Source of the DNA: Pyricularia pennisetigena
Taxonomy: Eukaryota > Ascomycota > Sordariomycetes > Magnaporthales > Pyriculariaceae
Length of the DNA stretch: 64,000 nt
Assembly: GCF_004337985.1 (NCBI RefSeq)
Contig: NC_043742.1
Coordinates: 3,458,176 to 3,522,175, forward strand
Direction of reading: 5' to 3'
Below the pieces are notes generated by a model, which searched no databases, was not told the origin of the DNA, and worked only from the letters and a program-made list of their open reading frames with translations. A program made the translations under genes and the position numbers. Below are positions 1 to 12,300 of the stretch, piece after piece; position 1 is the stretch's first letter, and each line of letters starts with the position of its first letter.

Positions 1-398
1 GACAAAGAAGAGAGGGACAAAAATAGGAGAAGACGGCACAAAAACAACGGGACTAAAAGCAGTCGAAGACGCGTACTCTCAAGCTTCCTTTTGCGTCACA
101 CCATGGAACAAATTCCCCCGGAAAGCAATGCGAACGAGACCGCCATGCAGGTCAACAAGCCACACCGAGACTTCGGCACCGCAGAGAACTGAAAGCTTCG
201 TTGGAGGTCATCAACGAATTGCAAAGTATGCAATTCTTTCTTTCTCCCTTTCTCAACACGTGCCAAAGTCAAATGGGATTCTCATCCCTCTGTACATAGA
301 CATGATCTCTGAGGAGAAATAAAATCACAATGCAAAAAGCGGTACAAGCCGAGGCGCGCCTGGGGCATAAGAGTGAAATGGCTGATTGTCTCTTTTTT

Positions 399-459
<61 letters not shown>

Positions 460-1046
460 ATGGAATCCCCTTTTTCGGCGCCGATACAGCTTTATCTGCG
501 CGACGGCAAGGCAGATGTGCAATCCTCAGGAGATGCTTGCTATTTTTAGGAGACGGGCCGTGATCCAAGGAGGAGAAAGAAAAAGTTTTTGAAGAAAAGC
601 AAAAGAAAGTCCGTGTCAAATAACGAAAGAATCAAGACGGGCGAAAGCCGGAAACGCCACACAAAAAAAAAAGAGCGCACTGACTTCACTTTTGTCATCT
701 TAAAGAACGATTTTTGTCCCATGTGCGTCCGGCAACGGGGTCTCAAGGCATGAATTCTGACAGCATCTTGACATGGGACCACTGCCGGCATGGGTGGTCA
801 ACCAAAGGCAACCTCGGATAGAGTTACAGGAGTCGTCCAATAGGAGGTGCGATCGAGACGACACCATCTTCAGACTTAGCAACAAACTCGAGTTGAAAGG
901 CTTACAATGATGTCATGGTATTTGCTAGCATTATACTGCGAGATTTGTGATTAGAATCCGATTCTAGGATACAGCATGTTCATCAAACGTCAAACAGAGA
1001 ATCATACAAGAAAGTATACATAGGAGAAGCGCGCCGACCACAATGG
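1..1046. other. intergenic, no gene seen
   Basis: No convincing coding frame on either strand. The short open frames around the TC microsatellite are low-complexity artefacts of Ser-Leu or Arg-Glu runs. The stretch from about 700 to 1046 lies downstream of the minus-strand acetate-transporter-like gene and would hold its 3' UTR. Confidence 0.6.
403..454. repeat. (TC)n microsatellite
   Basis: About 26 uninterrupted TC dinucleotides preceded by a T run. It lies in non-coding sequence and is a likely length-polymorphic locus. Confidence 0.95.
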
Positions 1047-2197
1047 CTAAACATAAACCCTCGGTTCACCCCTCCCCGCCGGCCTCGGCTTGATCCACCG
1101 ACTCAGGTCTCCCCGCGGGAGGGCGATGGGGAAATCCATCGTGTCCAGCATGACTGCCAGCAGCAGCCACCAGACGGCCATGCTCGCGATAAAGGCGCAC
1201 ACGCCGGCCGCCAGCACAAAGTTGTCTGCCGTCTGGCTCGCCACCAGCCCCGCTGCCCCGGAGGCCTGTACGACGGTGCCCGTGACGGCCGAGGCGCGCG
1301 ATGCGGCGGCGGCGGCGTTACGGGCGGCCGCGCTGGCGAACTTGAAGTAAGCGCCCGTCAGGCTCGTGAAGGCGCCGACCAGGGCACCAAAGACGACTAC
1401 GAGTACCACGTTGGTCCGCAGGGAGCACACAAAGAAGACCACAGACAGAACCCCCATCCACAGTGTGAACCAGCCGAAGCCGGCGTTGAAGGCCTGCGTG
1501 CCCATGCCCGCGGACGATGGCTCGCCTTCCGGGGCGTATGTGGCAAATGCCGCGAACGATGGTGTCAGGGTCGCTGCGAAGGAAAGGAAGAAGGCACCAA
1601 AGGTGGTGAAGAAGACTGAAGGGAACGTGTTCCCGAGGAGCCACTCGCCCAGCCCGGCTAGGATCTGGAGAAGACCGCCGAAGAAGTAGTATGAACCGCT
1701 GCAGGATGATTAGGTCAGCCCGTGTTTCTCATGGCTAGTCGCGTGATATGGAAACGTAGTAAGTAGTTGTACAACAACTTTCCACACTTACATGCCTGCC
1801 GCACCTCCATCAGCGCCGAGAAGGCCCATCAAGTCGCACGACAGTGGAGTGAGGCCGATGACCATGCCAATATATCCTCTTGTTACCAAGCCATCAGTCG
1901 CTGTCACACAAGCCACCCGCAAACATCATCAGGGGCAACTCACATTGGGGTTGGGTCCCCAAAGGTTCGTGGCTGGGCTCTTTGGTGTTGATGACCATCT
2001 TTGAGTCCCGTGTGCCTTGCTTCCCGCAGAAACACCTTTTCAAACAGCTCGGCAGAAATGTTTACCGTATTTGCGCTACGCAGCTTTTGCATCGGATCTT
2101 CGTTGTGTTTCTGTGGCGGAGTATACTTTTCTACCGGCGGCTTGGGAGGCACCCCCGGATTCGTGTAGAACTTTGGTGTTAATCTGTAGTTCGACAT
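1047..2197 (-). CDS. GPR1/FUN34/YaaH (SatP) family acetate/ammonium transporter-like membrane protein
   Basis: Three exons read on the minus strand: 2197-1944, 1878-1792 and 1698-1047, giving 330 aa. Introns are 65 and 93 bp with gtgagt/gtaagt donors. The ATG at 2197 starts a hydrophilic N-terminus. The family signature follows across the first splice as GDPTPIGYIGMVIGL, then TPLSCDLMGL and GSYYFFGGLLQILAGLGEWLLGNTFP-type helices. Six hydrophobic segments are visible, as expected for the acetate uptake family (yeast Ato1-3, E. coli SatP). The canonical N-P-x-P motif has Asp in place of Asn. An Ala/Ser-rich insert (around 1250-1340) extends the loop before the last helices. The family role is proton-coupled acetate uptake or ammonium export at the plasma membrane; the substrate here is inferred only from family. 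Confidence 0.85.
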
Positions 2198-4556
2198 GGT
2201 GACTGGAGCCGGCTACTTGCCACTGTGTTGTTACGGAGGTGCCAGAGTTGTTTTCAGGAATTGAGGACAAGATCGTGGGCCAGCCCATGATCGGGTTGTA
2301 CGCAATTGCAAGGGCTTGCGCGCACTCTTATCATATTTCAATCTTCACCAAACCCCCCTTTGGCGAAGTTATCTCTTCTACAATACATTTGTTCCCGTGC
2401 CGCAATATCATGGCCATGGGCGCGGGAACAAGCTGTTGCACGGTCAATCAGGGGCTCACGTATAGTTGCGGTTGGGTTTGAGGTTCCCGCGCAGAGATGT
2501 CAGGGGTTTCACACGGGGTTCGTCTCCCGTTGTTGTGCATAGCACACATGCATATGCAAGGTATGCAACAAGTTGAGATCACTCTGCCGTGCAGAGCGAC
2601 TTATCGGCTGTCACTACGGACGCATCCGATTGATTGACGCATGAGTTTGATGTCTTTCTTCTCTGGAATACAGAACACGGGCTGGAAAGAAATAGCACAG
2701 CCGATGAAGGCTATATTCTATGGGACATTCAAGTGATTTGTTAAGTGCTTGCATGAACTTTTCCTCGTCGCTCCTCTTGATAGTGGCCTTGGATATGAAG
2801 TTGCAGCGGTTTGCAACACAGCCAACACTGGCAGAGGAGACGCACTCGGGTGATGTTGTTGACCTAGCTAGGACTGTCAGCGAAGAAGCCGATTAATCTC
2901 ATTCCGTTGATCTTTGCATCGGCCAACACAAAGTCTGCGGTTTCCTGAGATGTGATCAGGAAATATGCAAGATGGTGTCTTCGTCTGAAGCTGTGCCGTG
3001 CCGGGTTTCAGATTGGCCAACAAGCATTTTCCCATGGCCCCCCGCAGCAAGTAGGCGGGGTAGCTGAGCATCAATTGAAGGGCTGGATTTTTGTTTGGTT
3101 GTAGCAGCAAGAGTAGCTGCAAATTTGAAAAGGCACTAATGAGCGCAATGACACCTGCCAAGCTGGTCCGAGTCCCTGGACCCTTCGAGAAAACACGCAC
3201 TGATCATTTCGGATGGCAACCCAAATGCACACAATATGAGGATCGCTTTTACTAGTAGCCGGTTTTGTAGGATGCACGTTCTGTCCGAGGGGTGAGCATG
3301 CCGGAAACTTCCACTAAAAACGATAGGAAAAAATACAACGTGGGAGGTGGCAACGGCGTTTGGTGCTACGTTGTATGAGAGAGTGGAGAACCCCGACCTG
3401 CAAGTAAATTGCCGATAACATCATGGGGGTCTTTTTCCGGATACAAACGTTAACAGACGCGGAGGTTAATACCATACGGTTTTGCTTGAGGTGGTTTTAA
3501 TTTAAGGCAAGATACCGGGTTTTCTCAAGCTTTCCATAAGCTTCAAAACAAAGAAGAAAGACAGCATTATCGGTACCAGTTCAGGAATAGCGGTGATAGC
3601 CCCTTTCAGCCTTGTAACGCACTAGACGGCTGGCGGAGGATAAATTATGCGAGTTTAAAGCTCAAAGACCACATTGATGTATCAGACGACAGTCAGTTCC
3701 CGCTGTTCGCATTGCTGAAAGTACATGTACCTATAATATCATCGCATCGAATGATTCACGTGACATTCACGTGCCCATTGCGCCCGAAATGGAGCCGGGT
3801 AGCTCTCCTTAGCCCAGGGTGCTTGCCTCAATTCGTTTAGCGAGGAAACTTGAGCCGACTCTCGCTCCTTCCGAGCAATTTCGATGTCTTGCAACCGTCC
3901 CAAGGCTAAAGTAACGCAAAAACCTCTTGCTGCGGGCCCGACCGCGACCATCCATAACATGGCAACATCAAGCCCGTCACCACGACAGCCGAAATGGGCG
4001 CCTTTTCCAGAGAGGGCTGGCTTTGTCGGCCTCCGGTCACTTCTTAATTGGCTGGCCGCTCGTCGCTGAACCTTGACAAATTCCTCAGACACTCAGCATC
4101 ATCATTATACTCACCCTTCGTCGCTCCTTCCCGTTTCTGTCCCTTGCCTTTATCCTCCCGTGCAGCCTTTTAGGCCTCACTCGGGTTCCTGAACCCCGCC
4201 CATTTACTTGGCAAAGTTTAGATCGGCGCCCGCCACGGATTGCTAGGCGAGGGGCTCACGTCGAATCCAAAAGAAAAAAGAAAAGAAAAGAAAAGTAAAG
4301 ACTCAGGGGTGAGCATCATCGCTTTCCTGTGGCCATCGCCCTCAAGCAATTTTTCTGACATTTTTTTGGCGGCTTTGCTGGGACCTTAAGGCTGCCGCCT
4401 GTTCGCAGTGCCGCAGCGGCCTGCATTCCTAAGGCGGGTCTCTGCACCACCGGCCCGACTGGAACCACCACGGTCTGGTTCCTGGTCCAGTGTCTTGGAA
4501 AGCACAAACAAAAGAAACGTCGCATCAAGGTGCCTTGTGCAACTAGGCGCGCCGCC
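2198..4556. other. intergenic, no gene seen
   Basis: About 2.36 kb between divergently transcribed genes, so it should contain both promoters. A 117-codon minus-strand frame at 3739-4092 and shorter frames lack recognisable domains, splice context or good codon use. Two CACGTG-like words lie near 3756-3772, and an A/G-rich simple stretch lies at about 4262-4300. Confidence 0.55.
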
Positions 4557-7415
4557 ATGGAGCGGGGAACCGATCATGAGGCGCCAGATACAAAGGCGGA
4601 GGAGGTTCCGCCCGTCAACTCTGAAGCTGTCCTCCCCGATGCCAGCCACGCCACATTTGGTGCAAAGTTGGCCCGTCACAAGTGGGCCATCGCTGCAATG
4701 GTTTCAGTCCTCACAGCTGCTCTGGTCACTGGCTTGGCCGTCGGGCTGACCAGGGGCCATGGGTCAGCCGGTTTGGCACATATCGGGACGGCTATGGGCC
4801 TTGCCGTTCCAGTGCCCGCTTGGCGCATTCAGTCGACAGCCCAAGCCGGCAATGACCTCTCGGCGTTGTCCAAGTCCGGGGCGGATGTCTCTTCGTGGTA
4901 CCAGATTGACGCGTCAAAATGCACGGTTATGGCGTGCCTCATCCAGGCCGGCGTCTACAACGATACTGACTTGTTCTTCTCCGACAACCTCAAGAAGGTC
5001 GACGCAAGTCGCTTCGCCGTGCCCTGGATCTACCGCCAAGAGTTCGCACTGGATGCTGCCGCCGTCGCTTCAGGCAGCGGCAATCACTTTTTCCTGCAGA
5101 CCCAAGGCATTACGTCCAAGGGGGATGTCTGGTTCAATGGCAATAAGTTGGCCGATAAGACGGAACACGCCGGCTCGTATGTCGGGAAGCGATTCGACAT
5201 CACAAATCTTGTTGGGACCAACAACGTGCTCGCCATCAAGGTGTACCCTACCAACTACAACTACGATTTTGCCCTTGGCTTTGTCGACTGGAATCCTTAC
5301 CCTGCCGACAACGGGACGGGCGTATGGCGCGATGTGACGGTTCACCAAACACGCGGTTCCTCAATCACCGACTACCGACTCGTCACTGGCATGGCTTCAC
5401 CATCTGGCCAAGGCGGCGGTAATGTCACGCTGAAGGCAATTGTCACAAACCTTGAGAACCAGCGAGCCACGATTGACGTTCAAGGGCTCGTGACATGCAA
5501 TTCCTCCAGTGGAAACAAATACGAGGGTCAACAAAGCCTCGATATTGGCCCTCTTGAGTCGCGCGAAGTTGCTCTGACCATTCCCGTTCAGGATGCGCGG
5601 ATCTGGTGGCCAAAGATCTGGGGCGAACAGCCTTTGTATTCCGCCCGCCTCAGTGTGTCGATGAACGGCGAACTCGCAGATTCATCCGAGCGTACTTTCG
5701 GATTCCGCACCGTCACTTCGCAGGTCAACAAATACAACGATACCATCTTCTTCGTCAATGGTCAGCCGTTTCAGGTAGTGGGTGGAGGATACAGCGCCGA
5801 CATGTTCCTGCGCTGGGACCCGGCCAAGTTTGAGGCTCAGGCGCGGTACATGCTCGATCTTGGTCACAATACAGTGCGACTCGAGGGCAAGCAAGAGCAC
5901 CCGGAGCTGTATGACATTGCCGACCGGCTAGGCCTCATGGTCATGGCTGGCTGGGAATGCTGCGATAAATGGGAGGCATGGAGCTACAATCAAGACCTTG
6001 CAATCCAGCCGCCACCGGTTTATAGCGATGCCGACTACGATATCGCCGCAGCCAGCATGCGTCATGAGGCTATGATGATGCAGAGCCATCCCAGCATGCT
6101 AACCTTCCTGGTTGGTAGTGATTACTGGCCTGATGATACAGCAACCAAACTCTACGTTGATGCTTTCAAGGCCGCAGACTGGCAAATGCCTATCATCGCT
6201 TCTGCATCGAAGCGTGGATACCCTAAGCTGTTGGGTCCGTCGGGCATGAAAATGGAAGGTCCGTACGATTGGGTGCCGCCAAATTACTGGTACGACACGG
6301 ACGACTCCAAGAACCGTAAGGGCGCTGCTTTTGGCTTCGGTTCAGAGCTTGGTGCCGGTGTGGGCACGCCAGAGAAAGGCAGCCTCCGCAAGTTCCTGTC
6401 TTCAAAGGACATGGACGACCTCTGGAAGGAACCCAAAAAGGGCCTCTACCATATGTCCAATCAAGGATCGCAATTCTACACGCGAGAGATCTACAACGAG
6501 GCCTTGGTTAAGAGACAAGGTGGTGCCAGCGGCGGAGGCTCTGCCATGGCCGACTCGTTGGACGATTACCTCATGAAGGCCCAGATGATGGATTACGAGG
6601 CGACGCGAGCAGAATTTGAGGGCTTTGCCGCTCGTTGGAACGCCGAACGACCAGCTACAGGTCTTATATACTGGATGCTCAACAACGCCTGGCCTAGTTT
6701 GCACTGGAACTTGTTCGACTACTACCTCCATCCCGCAGGTTCATACTTTGGCGCCAAGGTCGGAGCGAGGATGGAGCATGTCGCCTACGACTATGTCAAG
6801 GGATCCGTGTACGTGATCAACAAATCCTTGGACAAACGCGGGACACGCAATGTCGATGTACAAGTCATTTCCCTCGATGGCAAGGTGATCTCGACAGCAG
6901 GGGGCAAGATCGACACCGAGCCAAACAAGAGCAAGGTTGTCGCGTCACTTGCGAGCGCTGTCCGAGGCGTTAAGGATGTCGTCTTGGTACGACTAAGGCT
7001 GGCGGATGACAAGAACACCACCCTAAGCCGCAACGTCTACTGGCTTGCCAACGGAAGTGATACTCTTGACTGGAGCGAATCCACGTGGTACCACACTCCG
7101 GTCACTAAGTATGCCGACTTTACCGCGCTGAATAAGATGAAGCAGGCGGAGCTGCAAGTGTCCACGAAGGCCTCTGTCAATGGTGGCCGCACCGTTGTTG
7201 TCGAGAACAAATCAACTGTGCCTGCAGTATTTGTGAGGCTCAACCTCGTCGATGACAAGGGAGCTGATGTGAACCCGGTGATATGGTCCGACAACTACGT
7301 CACTCTCTGGCCGCGGGAGACACTCGAATTGGATGTCACAGCAGGCGCAGATAAAGGAAAGAGTATTGAGGTCAGCGGCAAGAATGTAGCGTCGGCGACG
7401 GTTGCATTCAACTGA
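4557..7415 (+). CDS. GH2 exo-beta-D-glucosaminidase-like protein with N-terminal signal anchor
   Basis: Single-exon gene, 952 aa. The ATG at 4557 sits in a strong context (gccgccATGG); an upstream in-frame GTG at 4530 is not a likely start. A cytosolic tail of about 42 residues rich in acidic residues and proline precedes one hydrophobic segment at about 44-65, so this looks like a type II membrane protein rather than a freely secreted enzyme. GH2 architecture follows: jelly-roll domain, immunoglobulin-like domain and TIM barrel. In the exo-glucosaminidase subfamily (actinomycete CsxA type) the essential Asp and Glu match D522 in FLVGSDYWPDD and E597 in GFGSELGAG. The subfamily stretch LNNAWPSLHWNLFDYYLHP is present. 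The expected reaction is release of GlcN from the non-reducing end of chitosan or chitooligomers. The next gene on the same strand is the chitin-binding oxidase. Confidence 0.88.
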   Translation: MERGTDHEAPDTKAEEVPPVNSEAVLPDASHATFGAKLARHKWAIAAMVSVLTAALVTGLAVGLTRGHGSAGLAHIGTAMGLAVPVPAWRIQSTAQAGNDLSALSKSGADVSSWYQIDASKCTVMACLIQAGVYNDTDLFFSDNLKKVDASRFAVPWIYRQEFALDAAAVASGSGNHFFLQTQGITSKGDVWFNGNKLADKTEHAGSYVGKRFDITNLVGTNNVLAIKVYPTNYNYDFALGFVDWNPYPADNGTGVWRDVTVHQTRGSSITDYRLVTGMASPSGQGGGNVTLKAIVTNLENQRATIDVQGLVTCNSSSGNKYEGQQSLDIGPLESREVALTIPVQDARIWWPKIWGEQPLYSARLSVSMNGELADSSERTFGFRTVTSQVNKYNDTIFFVNGQPFQVVGGGYSADMFLRWDPAKFEAQARYMLDLGHNTVRLEGKQEHPELYDIADRLGLMVMAGWECCDKWEAWSYNQDLAIQPPPVYSDADYDIAAASMRHEAMMMQSHPSMLTFLVGSDYWPDDTATKLYVDAFKAADWQMPIIASASKRGYPKLLGPSGMKMEGPYDWVPPNYWYDTDDSKNRKGAAFGFGSELGAGVGTPEKGSLRKFLSSKDMDDLWKEPKKGLYHMSNQGSQFYTREIYNEALVKRQGGASGGGSAMADSLDDYLMKAQMMDYEATRAEFEGFAARWNAERPATGLIYWMLNNAWPSLHWNLFDYYLHPAGSYFGAKVGARMEHVAYDYVKGSVYVINKSLDKRGTRNVDVQVISLDGKVISTAGGKIDTEPNKSKVVASLASAVRGVKDVVLVRLRLADDKNTTLSRNVYWLANGSDTLDWSESTWYHTPVTKYADFTALNKMKQAELQVSTKASVNGGRTVVVENKSTVPAVFVRLNLVDDKGADVNPVIWSDNYVTLWPRETLELDVTAGADKGKSIEVSGKNVASATVAFN

Positions 7416-9315
7416 TTCGGATGTTGCGGTTGAATAACACGACATTCGGATCCGAAGGCGCTAGCCCGCTCGGTCCATTAGCGCAAGGGCAACCGACCTT
7501 ATCATTCATGATGCATTGGACATAAAAAACAGTTTTGGACACAGACCACAGCTATAGCGTTGCTCTATAATTATACCACTTTTTGTCGTTTACCGAAATT
7601 ACCAGCGTCAGTCAACTATTTTCTTGGATGTTCTCGTGTAGCCCTGGCGCAGGTAGCATGGTGGGATCTGACATGGCGCCTGCAAAACGAAAATAGCGAA
7701 GCGCAAGTGTCGTGCGTACCTAAGAAGGCCACCAAGCTGGTACAAAAACGCAAGTGAAACGTAATAAAAATTTTGATGTTGACACAACACGAAGGAACTA
7801 GGCAAGTCATAAGCCGACGGGTAAGGGTTTACTTTGTTGGCGAGAGTTGCCACTGGCTGTGTAGAGAGGCCCGGATATAATTGCCGACGGGATGAAAGGA
7901 CGGGTTCTCTCTTGAAGCTCTTCAGAAGCCCAGGGGAATCCAGCCACTAACGACAAGCCACTCGCTTAGAGATCCTTTGGCCCAAATCACTGCAGAAATC
8001 TGACACCAATCTGCTGCTCCCAAACTCTTCGGCAACTAACGAGCGTGGATCACTGTCAGTTTGGCCAGGCATTGGGACGACATGATTGGAGCAAGCACTT
8101 ATAGCTGAACAACAGCTGGACCTTGATCCTGTGTGCCTTGCTACCTATGTTAGGGTACATAGTTTAGGGATGTTGAAGTTCAGCTCTTCGTGGTTTAGAC
8201 CCTGCTGCCAAGTCGATTGGTGTCAAGAAAAAAAAAAAAAACTTTCGGGGATACGGGGTTGATGCAGCCTTGTCTGTCTGGTAAGCCCTATGAGTAGCCC
8301 TACAAGCATCAGGGGAACCGGCAACTCGTGTTCATCTCAACTTTTACCATCTGCGTCAACCGTGAGCACCCCGGGAGTCTCTCACGGAAGGAATTGGCAT
8401 TTTGGCACCTCCACAATGAGGGGGGAAAACCCCCTTTCGTTTTCTAGTCGCTAATTTCCGCTTAGACTCTTTTTCAGCAATTTCGAACGGTTAGAGCTAA
8501 GCTAGCTTATACTGCTCAAAACTAGGCGTATCTGCATCAACTAGCCATTGTCGCATTTTGTGCCCTGGTTACCAGGCTAGAGGTTGGCTAGCCCCTGACT
8601 ACCGCGGTATAAGCGCGCTACTTTGGGTTAAACGACAAGACTTCAGCAACGCCCAGCTTAGCATTGGGCTTACTGGAAAGGCCGGCTCGACCCCTTTACG
8701 CCGGAGGAAGAATGGCGAACCAGGGGTCTTTTACCGTTGGCTCGTACATCAGGCCATTCTAGGTGTGCAGCTATTTTTTTTTTCTTTCGTTTTTCTTGGC
8801 CGCCGCTCGCTGACACAAGTATCTTACGGAGATATTCCAGTCAAGCCGTAGCGGCTGGGGACGAAAGCTTGACGCGTCTGTTGGATATACGTACCTTTTG
8901 TTAATCTCCCATTCGTAATCGCTCGGATGGTAGGCCGCATTGCCCAACTCCTCGGAATGTCTCCGGTGTCATCACACGCGCCCTGATCCTATTAAATCTC
9001 CCGGCAACTCCCTTTCTATTCATCACTCGGATTGACAAGAAACCAAGGTCTTGGCTTCAGCTCCCGGTTCCCTAGCGTTCTTTACCATATCTTCACTGAG
9101 CTCAGAGAAACGAAACCATCGTCAGGTTCGTTGCTCTTGGCATGCCACTCATTTGACAAACGCACGGTAGCCACGTGCGCGTGTATAGTCACTCGTTTAA
9201 ACTTTCGTTCACATATAACTTCTGGGAGATCCACCTCTGCCACCCCCAGCAAATTTTGCCGTTGGCCTTTTGTCGATCTCTCGCCGATCCCACGTATTGA
9301 GGCTTGCATTACGCC
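7416..9315. other. intergenic, no gene seen
   Basis: 1.9 kb between two plus-strand genes. It contains an A14 run at 8228-8241. A 97-codon frame at 8558-8851 has no domain and carries a translated T-tract. The proximal 300 bp upstream of 9316 presumably carries the promoter of the CBM18 oxidase gene. Confidence 0.55.
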
Positions 9316-12300
9316 ATGATGCGCCTGGCTCTCCTCCTAACCGCGGCGGCCTCGCTCGCGTCGGCCAACATCAACTTCACATGGGTTCAGCCAACTTGCA
9401 GCCCCACCGACACCTACAACAAATGTCTCCGCGGCCAGCACTGCGTCGACACAAAATGCTATGCCGACGTCGCGATGCCGCCCGACCACAACTGGAATCA
9501 TGAGGCACTGGAGAAGAGGGAGTACATGGCGGCCGGCTTCAGGCTGGCGCCGGCACACGCGAAGTATCGCCTCGGCAAGAGACAGGGCGTCGTCACCACC
9601 GACGGCTCTTGCGGAACCCAACACGGCGGCAAGGTTTGTGGCAACTGGGCCAGTGGTTCTTGTGAGTCGGATGCTCTTTGGGGACCTTTTGGTCGTTTGG
9701 TGGCAAAGTACGGCTGGCTAAGTAGATTGTTAGGCTGTTCCAGGTATGGATATTGCGGAAAGACCAATGCCTACTGCGGTGATGGCTGCCAGAGCGGGCC
9801 CTGCCTCTCCAAGTCTTCTACCACTTCCAGGTCTTCGACCAGCTCCAGGTCTTCTACTTCTTCGAGCTCTTCGGCCCAGGCCACGTCTTCCAGCCTCTCG
9901 GTCCGCACTACGTCTTCGAGCTCAACCGCCTCCTCGAGGGCTTCCAGCACCGTCAGCACCGTCTCGGCTGTGCAGACGGGCGTGGAGTCAAAGGATGGAA
10001 GCTGCGGCAGGCAGTTCGGCAACACCATCTGCGGCAGCTGGAAGGACGGCAACTGTTGCTCTGCATGGGGCTACTGTGGCAGAACAGCAGTTTACTGCGG
10101 CGACGGCTGTCAGAGCGGCGATTGTCTGAAAGCCCAGTCCGCCTCGTCCTCGGTCGGCACGTCGACTTTGTCGACATCCACTCATTCTTCTTCGTCAGCT
10201 TCGTCCAACTCGTTGGCTGGCACTTCATCCTCAACTGGTACTTCATCGGCAACTTCGTCCAGCTCTTCGTCGTCGACTTCAAGAAGCTCTTCTTCATCCG
10301 TGACCACCTCGTCCACCTCCACATCTTCGAGCTTGTCAACCAGCTCTTCGTCGTCGACGTCAAGAAGCTCTTCTTCATCGATGACCACATCTTCCGCCGC
10401 CTTCTCCTCCACCTCGACGTCTTCCAGCTCGTCGTCGTTGTCGTCGTCTACATCTGCGGCCAACCAGCCTGGCAACACAGAAGTCCCAGTACCTCAAAAG
10501 GTGACTGTCAACGGAAGATGTGGTGCCGCGTTCGACGGGACTGTCTGTGGCAACTGGCCGCAGGGCAGCTGCTGCTCCCCCTATGGGTACTGCGGAAATT
10601 CGGCTGCTCACTGCGGTGATGGCTGCCAAAGTGGAAACTGCCTCAATCCACCTGCTGGACAAAGCTCGTCTATGGTCAACACCGTCAGTGTCACTGCCGC
10701 GACCAGCGGCACTTCTACAAGCAGCAGTATTTCTACCAGCAGCAGCACATCGTCTGGCAGCAGTACGTCGCCTAGCAGCGCTTCATCTTCAAGTAATGCC
10801 TCTCCTCCCACAAGTGGCACTTCTATCAGCAGTGGTACCTCTACTAGCAGCGGTACTTCTACTGTCGGTGCCGCTTCAATTGCCAGTGGTACTTCCACCA
10901 GCAGTGGTACTTCCACCAGCAGTGGTACTTCCACCAGCAGTGGTACTTCCACCAGCAGTGGTACCTCTACTAGCAGCGGTGCTTCTACTGTTGGTGCCGC
11001 TTCAATTGCCAGTGGTACTTCTACTAGCAGCGGCATTTCTAGCAGTAGTGGCACTTCCACCAGCAGTGGCACTTCCACCAGCAGCGCAGCTTCTACTCCA
11101 GTCGTCAAAGTAACTGTTGATGGCTCCTGTGGCAAGCAGAATGGCGGTACTATTTGTGGTAATTGGAAGGATGGAAGCTGCTGTTCCGTATACGGATACT
11201 GCGGCTCTGACGCGGCATACTGCGGTGATGGCTGTCAGAGTGGAAACTGCATTAACCCGCCTGTTGCGTCTTCTTCATTGGTATCCAGCAGCGTTAGCGT
11301 CGCCAGCGCTGGTAGCACCAGTAGCACTGGTAGCACCAGCAGCACTGGGAGCATCAGCAGCACTGGGAGCATCAGCAGCACTGGGAGCATCAGCAGCACT
11401 GGAAGCACCAGCACCATTATCCCTGTTTATTCAGGAAACGCTACCAGTACCAGTACCAGTACCAGCAGTGGCAGTGGCAGCACCGGTAGCATCACCAGCA
11501 CGAGCAGCAGCAGTGGCAGCGCCAGCACTGCCGTTTCTGTTCAATCCGTAAACGGCACCAGCACAGGTATTTCTATTCAATCCATGAACACTACCAGCAC
11601 AAGCATCTCTGCTTCATCGTCGACATCCATGAGCAGCTCCCAGGCTACTACATTGGTGACCTCGACTTCATCCACCTCATCTCAAACTTCCAGCAGTAGC
11701 ACCAGCAGCACCGTCTCATCCACACCGTCTCCTACCCTGCGGGTCACCAAAGACGGTTCGTGCGGTGCTCAGTACGGCAATACAATCTGTGGAAACTGGC
11801 CTGACGGCAACTGCTGCTCCATGTATGGATATTGCGGTCGCCAAACGGCCCATTGTGGAGACGGTTGCCAGAGCGGTAACTGCACAGGACCTCCTAGAGC
11901 CCCCGGACCCAAGCCTGCGCCTGCGAATCCCAATCCTGGTTCGTTTGCAGTCGTAGGTCAGTCAGGTGTTCCTGCTATGCATGCTGGTCTGCTGCCCAAC
12001 GGGAAGGTCTTCTTCTTGGACAAGGTGGAGACTTTTACCCAGCTAAAGCTGCCAAACGACGACTGGGCCTACTCTTCCGAGTACGATCCCGAGACAAACA
12101 CGGCCGTGCCGCTGTCCTACAAGACCAATGCCTTCTGCTCTGGTGGTGCGCCTCTCGCCGATGGTCGCTTCATATCGATTGGTGGCAACGCGCCGCTGTC
12201 TTGGCTGGCAGCGGACGTAGGTGATGGTTTCCATGGCATTCGCTACCTGAACCGCCAGTTGCACAACTCGTCAATGGACGGCCAAGGCTGGGACGAGCCG

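Noticed and set aside
325..592. Ser-Leu or Arg-Glu rich frames around the TC microsatellite
   Set aside because: Direct translation of a dinucleotide repeat.
3739..4092. 117-codon minus-strand frame
   Set aside because: No domain, signal peptide or coding-like bias; lies in the promoter region of the GH2 gene.
10182..11135. Minus-strand and off-frame ORFs across the Ser/Thr linkers
   Set aside because: Low-complexity repeats are open in several frames; no start context or domain.
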